Positions 1-5,924 of a stretch of DNA of 9,311 bases are shown here, piece after piece (position 1 is the stretch's first letter; every line of letters starts with the position of its first letter). The position numbers and the translations under genes are program-made. Source of the stretch: JAFGBH01 sp964430915 (lineage in GTDB: Bacteria > Desulfobacterota > Syntrophia > Syntrophales > UBA2210); contig CAYSHT010000091.1 in the NCBI GenBank assembly GCA_964430915.1, forward strand, positions 1-9,311, given 5' to 3'. Below the pieces are notes generated by a model, which ran no database searches, was not told the origin of the DNA, and worked only from the letters and a program-made list of their open reading frames with translations.

Positions 1-193
<193 letters not shown>

Positions 194-271
194 TAATTAT
201 TGTCTTTATGTTATATGGTTCAGTCTTGCAACATGCTCGATATGTGATTGTCACGATTTTATTATATCGTT
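194..271 (+). other. 23S-5S internal transcribed spacer
   Basis: This AT-rich spacer of about 78 bp between the 23S and 5S rRNAs contains no tRNA. It holds a small hairpin GTGA-TTG-TCAC at 244-254, flanked by the arms CGATAT (238-243) and ATATCG (264-269). Such a stem could take part in precursor rRNA processing, but that is an inference from the inverted repeats alone. Confidence 0.6.
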
Positions 272-387
<116 letters not shown>

Positions 388-395
388 ATTTATTT

Positions 396-426
396 AAAAC
401 CCCTTCACCTTTGAAGGGGTTTTTTT
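396..426 (+). terminator. Rho-independent terminator of the rRNA operon
   Basis: A perfect 11-bp stem AAAACCCCTTC (396-406) / GAAGGGGTTTT (413-423) with a 6-nt loop is followed by a T tract (420-426). It starts about 10 bp after the 5S rRNA, so it ends the ribosomal operon and insulates yebC downstream. Confidence 0.92.
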
Positions 427-444
427 GTTTTACAAGGCCCTCGG

Positions 445-453
445 TGCTATGTT
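445..453 (+). promoter_or_regulatory. Possible extended -10 promoter for yebC-ruvCAB
   Basis: TGCTATGTT at 445-453 has the TGn motif of an extended -10 element and matches TATAAT at four of six positions. It lies between the rRNA terminator and the yebC ribosome site. A TTTACA at 429-434 resembles a -35 box but is only 13 bp away, which is too short for a standard sigma-70 promoter. This is a tentative call. Confidence 0.3.
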
Positions 454-496
454 ATTAATTCGAGTGAATCTGCACCAAATAAGGAGATATACCTTT

Positions 497-1249
497 ATGT
501 CAGGTCATTCGAAGTGGAGCACAATCAAGCATAAAAAGGGCGCCGCCGACGCAAAGCGTGGTAAGATCTTTACCAAGATCATCAAGGAAATAACCCTTGC
601 CGCAAGGCTCGGTGGAGGCGACCCTGAAGGAAACCCAAGGCTCAGGCAGGCGATCGCCGCTGCCAAGGCCGAAAATATGCCGAAAGACAACATAGAAAAG
701 GCCGTAAAGAAGGGGTCCGGTGAGCTCGGAGATGGAACGGTTTATGAAGAGACTGTTTACGAGGGATACGGGCCCGGTGGCGTCGCCGTCCTTGTTGAAG
801 TCATGACGGACAACAAAAACAGAACGGTTTCCGAAATCAGACATATCTTTTCCAAGCATGGCGGAAATCTCGGCGAGAACGGCTGTGTTTCATGGATGTT
901 TGACAAGAAAGGAACCATAATCTTCAGTAAGGACGAGGTGAACGAAGACGAGCTTATGGAAATCGTCATCGAAGCGGGTGGTGATGATGTGGCCGACGAG
1001 GAAAGTGAATATGAGGTCATTACCGACCCCGGCTCTTTCGAGACCGTCAAGTCGGCCATCGATAATGCCGGAATGAAATATCTGTTGGCTGAAATCAGCA
1101 TGGTGCCCCAGACCACGGTCAAGCTCGACGAGCAAAAGGCGGCGCAAATGCTGAAGCTGATGGAACAAATGGAAGATAACGACGACGTGCAGAATGTGTA
1201 TGCCAATTTCGATATTCCCGATGAAATAATGGAACGACTGAGCCAATAA
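497..1249 (+). CDS. yebC: YebC/PmpR (TACO1) family protein
   Basis: A 250-residue protein starting MSGHSKWSTIKHKKGAADAK, the diagnostic N terminus of the YebC/TACO1 family, with GNPRLRQAIAAAKAENMPKDNIEKA (split around residues 46-69) and EGYGPGGVAVLVE (about 89-101) also typical. The length is normal. Family members have been described as DNA-binding transcriptional regulators (PmpR-like) and, more recently, as factors that relieve ribosome stalling. Which role applies cannot be told from sequence. The ATG at 497 is chosen over an in-frame upstream start at 425 because the upstream stretch overlaps the terminator, the family starts at MSGHSKW, and AAGGAG (481-486) sits 10 nt before this ATG. 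It is the first gene of a cluster with ruvC, ruvA and ruvB, a common bacterial arrangement. Confidence 0.95.
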   Translation: MSGHSKWSTIKHKKGAADAKRGKIFTKIIKEITLAARLGGGDPEGNPRLRQAIAAAKAENMPKDNIEKAVKKGSGELGDGTVYEETVYEGYGPGGVAVLVEVMTDNKNRTVSEIRHIFSKHGGNLGENGCVSWMFDKKGTIIFSKDEVNEDELMEIVIEAGGDDVADEESEYEVITDPGSFETVKSAIDNAGMKYLLAEISMVPQTTVKLDEQKAAQMLKLMEQMEDNDDVQNVYANFDIPDEIMERLSQ

Positions 1250-1275
1250 ATCAATAACACTCAGGTATTTAAACA

Positions 1276-1755
1276 TTGATAGTCTTAGGCATCGACCCTG
1301 GCACAAAGATCACCGGTTACGGTATTGTCGAGAAAATAAGCGGTAAATTGACGCACGTCACCTATGGTGAAATCAGGATTAAACGGGGCGAGCTTCTCTC
1401 GCAAGGGCTGAAGAAGATATACGACAACTTGATGAAAGTTGTCGTGCAATTTGATCCCCAGGCCATAGCCATAGAAAACGTATTTTATGGCAAGAATGTG
1501 CAAAGTCTTATAAAGCAGGCACAGGCGCGGGGAGTGGCCATTCTCGTGGCCTCCCATACCAGTATTCCGATCTATGAATACACGCCGCTGGAAGTGAAAA
1601 AGGCCGCAGTCGGTTACGGAAGGGCCGAGAAGTCCCAGGTGCAAAACATGGTAAAGGCAATATTAGGACTGCCGGAACTGCCGCCCGAAGATGCATCGGA
1701 CGCCCTGGCAATAGCTATCTGTCATTCAAATTATTTAAAGGTGGACCCCTTCTAA
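1276..1755 (+). CDS. ruvC: Crossover junction endodeoxyribonuclease RuvC
   Basis: Holliday-junction resolvase of 159 residues, slightly shorter than E. coli RuvC (173). It nicks two strands of the junction symmetrically while bound to the RuvAB branch-migration motor. The four acidic metal-binding residues of the RNase H-like active site are visible: D7 (GIDPGT), E67 (AIENVFYGKN), and D139 and D142 (EDASDALAIAI). The start is a TTG at 1276. An in-frame stop at 1270-1272 rules out anything upstream, and the family begins M-I-x-L-G-I-D-P-G. The ribosome site is weak (AGG at 1263-1265). The gene lies 26 bp after yebC, and its stop codon directly touches the ATG of ruvA, so the two are probably translationally coupled. 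Confidence 0.97.
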   Translation: MIVLGIDPGTKITGYGIVEKISGKLTHVTYGEIRIKRGELLSQGLKKIYDNLMKVVVQFDPQAIAIENVFYGKNVQSLIKQAQARGVAILVASHTSIPIYEYTPLEVKKAAVGYGRAEKSQVQNMVKAILGLPELPPEDASDALAIAICHSNYLKVDPF

Positions 1756-2349
1756 ATGATAGCCAGTATAAAGGGAATATTATCATATAAATCGATCAGT
1801 CATATAATCGTTGACGTTCAGGGTATCGGGTATCGGATCACGGTTCCCCTCAGCACATTTTATGAACTTCCCGAAATCGGTCAGTTCGTGCAGCTGAATA
1901 TCCACACTCACGTCAGGGAAGATCTGATAAATCTGTTCGGTTTTATAAATCAGAAGGAAAAAGAAATATTCCAGCTTATGGTCTCCATTTCAGGAATCGG
2001 ACCACGGCTCGCCATAAATATATTATCGGGCATCTCGGCGGATGATCTAACGAGGGCGCTATCCGCCGGAAATGCCGGCAAACTCGTTTCGGTTCCCGGC
2101 GTCGGAAAGAAGACGGCCGAGAGAATGATCGTCGAGCTTAAAGACCGGGTGGTTAAACTATCCGCAGTTGAAACCGTATCGGAAGCCCCGGACGAACCGA
2201 TCAAGGAAGATGCCCTCTCGGCATTGATCAACCTGGGATATAAGAGTACGATGGCCCAAAAGGCCGTCGATGAGGCATTTGAAAAGTGCGGGGAAGAAGC
2301 AACATTGGAGCTCCTCCTGACGGAGTCCTTAAAAATACTGTCCGGCTAA
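1756..2349 (+). CDS. ruvA: Holliday junction branch migration protein RuvA
   Basis: 197 residues, the usual RuvA length. RuvA tetramers clamp the four-way junction and load RuvB helicase rings. The N-terminal OB-like domain spans about residues 1-63 (MIASIKGIL... through HTHVREDLINLFGF). Two helix-hairpin-helix DNA-binding motifs follow: SISGIGPRLA (77-86) and VPGVGKKTAE (113-122). An acidic, variable linker (about 136-150) leads to the small C-terminal domain III (about 150-197) that contacts RuvB. The ATG abuts the ruvC stop with no intervening base. AAAGGTGG at 1737-1744, inside the end of ruvC, can serve as ribosome site. Confidence 0.97.
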   Translation: MIASIKGILSYKSISHIIVDVQGIGYRITVPLSTFYELPEIGQFVQLNIHTHVREDLINLFGFINQKEKEIFQLMVSISGIGPRLAINILSGISADDLTRALSAGNAGKLVSVPGVGKKTAERMIVELKDRVVKLSAVETVSEAPDEPIKEDALSALINLGYKSTMAQKAVDEAFEKCGEEATLELLLTESLKILSG

Positions 2350-2365
2350 GAGGTACTGTTACGAC

Positions 2366-3376
2366 ATGGAAGAATCCATCGTGAGCCCTGCCCTTCAAGA
2401 CGAAGAAAAAGGGTATGAATACTCCCTTCGTCCCAAGAGACTCACCGAGTATGTGGGGCAGGAAAAAATCAAGGAAAACCTCTCCATCTTTATAGAGGCC
2501 GCAAAGGGGAGAAAAGAAGCCCTCGATCACGTTCTCCTTTACGGTCCACCGGGGCTGGGAAAGACCACACTCGCGTATATCATGGCAAACGAGATGGAAG
2601 TCGATATCAAGGTGACCTCCGGTCCCGTGATCGATCGTCCCGGAGACCTGGCGGCGATTCTCACGAATCTTAATCAGCATGACGTACTTTTTATAGACGA
2701 GATACACAGATTACCTCACGTGGTAGAGGAAATCCTCTACCCGGCAATGGAAGATTACTATATCGATATCCTCATCGGCCAGGGTCCTTCGGCACGCTCG
2801 ATGAAACTCGACATTCCCAAGTTTACCCTGATCGGGGCAACAACACGGGCCGGGCTTCTGACCTCGCCGCTTCGCGACAGGTTCGGCATGAGCTTCAGGC
2901 TCCAGTTCTACACGCCATCGGAACTCTCAACAATTATCACGAGATCGGCGAATATCCTCTCAATCAAGATCGAAGAGAAGGGGTCCTATGAAATAGCGCG
3001 CCGGTCACGGGGAACCCCTCGAATCGCAAACAGGCTTCTCAGGCGGGTAAGAGATTTTGCCGAGGTTAAGGCCGATGGCGTCATAACCGAAAAGGTAGCC
3101 AACTATGCTCTGGAAATGCTGGAGGTCGACCACAAGGGATTCGATTCGATGGACCGGAAGATACTCCTTACCCTGATTGAAAAGTTTAACGGAGGACCTG
3201 TTGGTATCGACAGCCTCTCATCGGCAATAGGAGAGGAAAAGAACACCATTGAGGATGTTTATGAGCCCTATCTCATTCAGGAAGGATACCTCCACAGGGC
3301 ACCACGGGGCAGGGTGGCAACTAAGATTGCCTATGATCACTTTGGAAAAACATGGCACCATAAGGACTTATTTTAG
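2366..3376 (+). CDS. ruvB: Holliday junction branch migration ATPase RuvB
   Basis: 336 residues, a full-length AAA+ helicase motor that drives branch migration with RuvA. Walker A is GPPGLGKTT (60-68) and Walker B is VLFIDE (107-112), followed by IHR. Sensor 1 is in LIGATTRAG (155-163), the predicted arginine finger is R170 in SPLRDRFG, and sensor 2 is R219 in RGTPRIANRLL. The C-terminal winged-helix DNA-binding domain covers about 256-336, including GGPVGIDSL and GYLHRAPRGRVAT. The gene begins 16 bp after ruvA. AAGAGG at 2348-2353, which overlaps the ruvA stop, is the likely ribosome site with a rather long 12-nt spacer. Confidence 0.98.
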   Translation: MEESIVSPALQDEEKGYEYSLRPKRLTEYVGQEKIKENLSIFIEAAKGRKEALDHVLLYGPPGLGKTTLAYIMANEMEVDIKVTSGPVIDRPGDLAAILTNLNQHDVLFIDEIHRLPHVVEEILYPAMEDYYIDILIGQGPSARSMKLDIPKFTLIGATTRAGLLTSPLRDRFGMSFRLQFYTPSELSTIITRSANILSIKIEEKGSYEIARRSRGTPRIANRLLRRVRDFAEVKADGVITEKVANYALEMLEVDHKGFDSMDRKILLTLIEKFNGGPVGIDSLSSAIGEEKNTIEDVYEPYLIQEGYLHRAPRGRVATKIAYDHFGKTWHHKDLF

Positions 3377-3441
3377 GCTTGAATATCGAATAACGGAAAT
3401 CGTATATCGTGAAACGATCTACGATTTTAGATGAAATTTTC

Positions 3442-3984
3442 ATGAAAATTCTCCTCCATATATGCTGCGCCCCCTGCGCCATTTACCCCCTGAAGGTTCT
3501 CAGGGAGGGGGGGGATGAGGTATTCGGACTTTTTTACAACCCCAATATTCACCCCTATTCCGAGTATAAAAGGCGCCTCGACACCCTTAAAGAATATGCG
3601 GAAGACATCGATCTTCGGCTTATCACCACCGACGACTATCCGATGGAGGACTTTTTGAGAAACGTGGTATTCAGGGAGCAGGAACGATGCCGATACTGCT
3701 ATCACAATCGTTTGAGCTACACCGCCAAGGTGGCCAAAAAGGGCAAGTTTGACGCATTCACTTCCACCCTGCTCTACAGCAAATTTCAGGATCGTAACCT
3801 GATTACGGAGTTCGGTAAAAATCTGGCAAGGGAAAAGGGGATTCATTTTCTCGATAACGATTTCAGAGAGGGGTGGAAAGAGGGAATTGATGCCTCGAAA
3901 GAGCTGGGCATGTACCGGCAGCAGTACTGCGGATGCATATACAGTGAAAAGGAACGATTTTTTAAAAACCCCAAATCGAAGTAA
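3442..3984 (+). CDS. queH: Epoxyqueuosine reductase QueH
   Basis: A 180-residue protein of the QueH (formerly DUF208) family, which reduces epoxyqueuosine to queuosine in tRNA wobble position 34 using an iron-sulfur centre. It is a cobalamin-independent alternative to QueG. Visible conserved cysteines are CCAPC (C8, C9, C12), ERCRYCY (C83, C86) and the CGC near the C terminus (C163, C165). NPNIHPYSEY (33-42) and the LLYSKFQD stretch (110-117) are also family-like. I chose the ATG at 3442 because family members begin M-K-I-L-L-H-x-C-C-A-P-C. A GTG at 3409 would add 11 residues without homologous character, and neither start has a good ribosome site. The gene lies 65 bp after ruvB, so it may be co-transcribed. 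A G8 run at 3507-3514 encodes E-G-G within the frame. Confidence 0.92.
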   Translation: MKILLHICCAPCAIYPLKVLREGGDEVFGLFYNPNIHPYSEYKRRLDTLKEYAEDIDLRLITTDDYPMEDFLRNVVFREQERCRYCYHNRLSYTAKVAKKGKFDAFTSTLLYSKFQDRNLITEFGKNLAREKGIHFLDNDFREGWKEGIDASKELGMYRQQYCGCIYSEKERFFKNPKSK

Positions 3985-4081
3985 CTTTCATCGGAAATTC
4001 TTTTCACCGCCGTCACTCTTTGAAGCTCCCCTATGACTCTGATAATCCACACCCCCACTTACTGTGTATTTATTGCAACAC

Positions 4082-4123
4082 TTTTCCCATCACCTTTTGT
4101 TTTGCCTCGGGAAAATTTGATGG
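4082..4123. other. Nested inverted repeats upstream of lpxC
   Basis: Two overlapping inverted repeats occur here: TTTTCCC (4082-4088) with GGGAAAA (4109-4115), and CCATCA (4087-4092) with TGATGG (4118-4123). They lie about 100-140 bp upstream of the predicted lpxC start site, a normal position for the enhancer of a sigma-54 activator. The first pair could instead form a weak terminator hairpin after queH, with a 20-nt loop and only three Ts. Neither role is shown by the sequence. Confidence 0.25.
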
Positions 4124-4146
4124 CTATGAATAATTATGATTAATAT

Positions 4147-4159
4147 TATCAAGGTATTG
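4147..4159 (+). promoter_or_regulatory. Candidate IHF binding site
   Basis: TATCAAGGTATTG matches the IHF consensus WATCARNNNNTTR at every defined position. An AT-rich stretch (about 4126-4146) lies on its 5' side, as is common for IHF sites. It is about 40 bp upstream of the sigma-54 -24 element, where IHF usually bends DNA to bring an enhancer-bound activator to the polymerase. The consensus comes from E. coli, so conservation in this organism is assumed. Confidence 0.45.
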
Positions 4160-4196
4160 TACGCAAATCCCTGCCTTCCCTATTATTCTACTGCTC

Positions 4197-4213
4197 TTGG
4201 CATAATTGTTGCT
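4197..4213 (+). promoter_or_regulatory. Candidate sigma-54 (-24/-12) promoter of lpxC
   Basis: TTGGCATAATTGTTGCT matches the sigma-54 consensus YTGGCACG-N4-TTGCW at 11 of 13 defined positions. The invariant GG (4199-4200) and GC (4211-4212) have exactly 10 bp between them. With C4212 as -12, transcription would start near 4224, leaving a 16-nt leader that keeps the strong ribosome site GGTGAGG (4224-4230) before the lpxC ATG. A sigma-54-dependent activator is encoded in the same gene cluster. The rival reading is an extended -10 sigma-70 element, TGGCATAAT at 4198-4206, without a convincing -35 box. Confidence 0.6.
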
Positions 4214-4239
4214 CTCTATAGGGGGTGAGGTTTATAAAT

Positions 4240-5190
4240 ATGTATTCACAGAAAACGTTAAAGAATCCTGTTGAGTGTCAGAGCATCGGTTTACACTCGG
4301 GCAGGAAAGTCACTATGACAATCAGGCCGGCAGATGTCGATGAGGGCATCACCTTTTACCGGAAGGACCTACCCGACAATAACGCTATTAAAGCTGACCC
4401 GACAAATGTACACGACACGACGCTGGCAACGACTCTGGGAACCAACGGTACACGGGTTTCGACGGTCGAACATCTGTTATCAGCACTTTTCGGTATGGGG
4501 ATAGACAATGCGATGATCGATATTGACTCGTTCGAAATCCCCATCATGGACGGAAGTTCTCTACCCTTTGTTCGCATGGTGAGAGAGACGGGTATCAGAG
4601 ACCAGAAGAAACCAAAGAAGTTCATGGTGATAACAAAACCTGTCTCAATCAATAGTGGTGAAGGAAAAGCAATGTTTGTCCCTTCCGACAAGCTCAAAAT
4701 TACCTACAACATTGAATTCAAGCACCCTGTCATCGGCAGGCAGACTTACCACACCATCTTTTCCGGCAACGCCTATGAAAAAGACATTTGCCGGGCACGG
4801 ACATTTGGGTTTCTGCATGAGGTCGAATTTCTCCAGGCAAAGGGACTCGCACTCGGAGGCTCCCTGAAAAATGCGATAGTTCTCGATGAAGAAAAGATAA
4901 TCAACAAGGAGGGTCTTCGCTGTCCCGATGAGTTTGTAAAACACAAAATTCTCGATGCCATTGGCGATCTTTCGCTTCTTGGAATGCCCATAATCGGCCA
5001 CTTTATCGCTGATAAATCGGGACACAGATTGAACAATTTGCTCCTCAGAAAGATCCTGAAAGAAAAGGATTGTTATGAGATAGTTCACTACCCGAGCGGA
5101 AGGAAAGAAATCGTTGACGATACGACCGAAAGACAGCCTTCCGACCCTTTGAATAAAATCTCCGCCATTTCTCAAAACCAGCCAACATAA
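4240..5190 (+). CDS. lpxC: UDP-3-O-acyl-N-acetylglucosamine deacetylase LpxC
   Basis: A 316-residue zinc amidase for the committed step of lipid A synthesis: it removes acetate from UDP-3-O-acyl-GlcNAc in the cytoplasm. Zinc ligands are H78 (in STVEHLLSAL), H235 and D239 (in KHKILDAIGDLSLLG). E77 is the general base and H262 (SGHRLNNLL) the second catalytic residue. GLHSG (17-21) and the IMDGSS segment (102-107) are also typical. The ATG at 4240 is chosen over a GTG at 4225 because GGTGAGG (4224-4230) lies 9 nt upstream and the GTG is within that ribosome site. The last ~25 residues form a polar tail beyond the conserved fold. The gene stands at the head of a regulatory cluster rather than in a lipid A or cell-division cluster, and it follows a sigma-54-like promoter. 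Confidence 0.96.
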   Translation: MYSQKTLKNPVECQSIGLHSGRKVTMTIRPADVDEGITFYRKDLPDNNAIKADPTNVHDTTLATTLGTNGTRVSTVEHLLSALFGMGIDNAMIDIDSFEIPIMDGSSLPFVRMVRETGIRDQKKPKKFMVITKPVSINSGEGKAMFVPSDKLKITYNIEFKHPVIGRQTYHTIFSGNAYEKDICRARTFGFLHEVEFLQAKGLALGGSLKNAIVLDEEKIINKEGLRCPDEFVKHKILDAIGDLSLLGMPIIGHFIADKSGHRLNNLLLRKILKEKDCYEIVHYPSGRKEIVDDTTERQPSDPLNKISAISQNQPT

Positions 5191-5223
5191 ATAAACCTTG
5201 ATTTTTGCTGATCTGTTTCTTAG

Positions 5224-5229
5224 TATAAT
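5224..5229 (+). promoter_or_regulatory. Possible -10 box for the DUF4390-ntrYX genes
   Basis: A perfect TATAAT occurs 34 bp after the lpxC stop. No good -35 hexamer is found at 16-18 bp. TTGATT (5198-5203) is 20 bp away. If active, transcription would start near 5236 and produce a leader of about 115 nt before the DUF4390 gene. This would give the downstream genes a promoter separate from that of lpxC. Confidence 0.4.
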
Positions 5230-5286
5230 TGATTGTGCCAAGTAATTATGCGAAACACAATGGCTTCTCATTAAAGGGGGCGTGGT

Positions 5287-5310
5287 ATGGTATATCCGCC
5301 AAGCTCATAG
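5287..5310 (+). other. Seven-codon leader ORF with strong ribosome site
   Basis: An ATG at 5287 opens a frame coding MVYPPSS followed by TAG. It is preceded at 6-nt spacing by AAAGGGGG (5273-5280), one of the strongest Shine-Dalgarno-like runs in the window. It ends 41 bp before the DUF4390 start. It could be a leader peptide or simply chance; with only seven codons there is no coding evidence. Confidence 0.2.
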
Positions 5311-5340
5311 TGCGATTCCATGTGGTACGCTCACAGTGAG
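5303..5340 (+). repeat. Short direct repeats and palindrome at the DUF4390 ribosome site
   Basis: GCTCATAGTG (5303-5312) and GCTCACAGTG (5329-5338) are near-identical, and GTGGTA precedes each (5282-5287 and 5322-5327). The second copy lies within a perfect palindrome CTCAC-A-GTGAG (5330-5340), which overlaps the GAGGA ribosome site (5338-5342) of the next gene. It could be an operator or a small hairpin that occludes the ribosome site. No function is established. Confidence 0.35.
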
Positions 5341-5351
5341 GAATCTGTTAC

Positions 5352-5921
5352 ATGCATAAAAATAGTATACCTTTCATCATCGTATTCGAGTTATTTCTCC
5401 TTCTTTTCCTACCCGCCACGTCTCTCGCAAAGGAAGCGAATATTTCCAATATCATTGTCACAAACACCGAGAAAAATCTGCTCGCCTATTTCAGAGTTGA
5501 GGATTGCTTCACAGAGAAGATGGAAGAGGCCATACTCGCCGGCATCCCCACAACCTTTACGATTACGATGGAATTATTCAGGGAACGCAATTGGTGGACA
5601 GACAAAAGTGAATCACTCGTTGAGCTGAAACACACCATCAAATATGACACCGTCAAGAAGATATTTTTTGTCGTATCAAGCGATGCAGACATGAAACCGG
5701 AACAGTTTAAATCTTTTGAGAAGGCAAAGATTGCCATGTCGGATGTTAATGGGGCTATCGTCACCCCGCTTGCGTCATTACGGAAGGGTAAGAATTACTA
5801 CCTGAGAATAAAGGCCGAGCTTGATAAGGTGCGCCTTCCGTTACATCTTGAATATGTCTTTTTCTTTGTCTCGCTCTGGGATTTTGAAACAGACTGGTTG
5901 CAACAGGACTTTGTGTATTGA
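5352..5921 (+). CDS. DUF4390 domain-containing exported protein
   Basis: A 189-residue protein with a clear signal peptide: a short basic start (MHK), a hydrophobic core (about residues 6-20) and probable cleavage after SLA near residue 26. The remainder resembles DUF4390, with NLLAYFRVEDCFTEKMEEAI (42-61), GIPTTFTITMELFRERNWW (64-82) and the C-terminal SLWDFETDW (174-182). Its biochemical role is unknown. Family members often sit beside an NtrY-like kinase in Deltaproteobacteria, as here. The ATG at 5352 has GAGGA (5338-5342) 9 nt upstream. The stop is only 3 bp before the kinase ATG, so the two are probably co-translated. A periplasmic partner or ligand sensor for the kinase is a reasonable guess but remains inference. 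Confidence 0.85.
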   Translation: MHKNSIPFIIVFELFLLLFLPATSLAKEANISNIIVTNTEKNLLAYFRVEDCFTEKMEEAILAGIPTTFTITMELFRERNWWTDKSESLVELKHTIKYDTVKKIFFVVSSDADMKPEQFKSFEKAKIAMSDVNGAIVTPLASLRKGKNYYLRIKAELDKVRLPLHLEYVFFFVSLWDFETDWLQQDFVY

Positions 5922-5924
5922 TGG

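Noticed and set aside
757..1306. Long antisense open frames opposite yebC (167 and 138 codons)
   Set aside because: They lie fully opposite a well-conserved gene, have compositions typical of reverse-strand shadows, and show no ribosome site or recognisable domain.
3409..3441. GTG at 3409 as the queH start
   Set aside because: It adds 11 residues before the family-typical MKILLHICCAPC start, and its upstream ribosome site is no better.
4198..4206. TGGCATAAT read as a sigma-70 extended -10 box for lpxC
   Set aside because: Possible, but it lacks a -35 partner, and the same bases fit the longer sigma-54 pattern with exact spacing. Kept only as the rival explanation.
4225..4239. GTG at 4225 as the lpxC start
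   Set aside because: It falls inside the GGTGAGG ribosome site, and the predicted sigma-54 start at about 4224 would leave it without any leader.
4645..5271. 208-codon antisense open frame opposite lpxC
   Set aside because: lpxC has all its catalytic residues in the + frame. The antisense frame has no recognisable motif and is a shadow.
5320..5628. 102-codon + strand frame overlapping the start of the DUF4390 gene
   Set aside because: Its translation is low-complexity serine/arginine-rich sequence, while the overlapping frame has a signal peptide, a ribosome site and family motifs.
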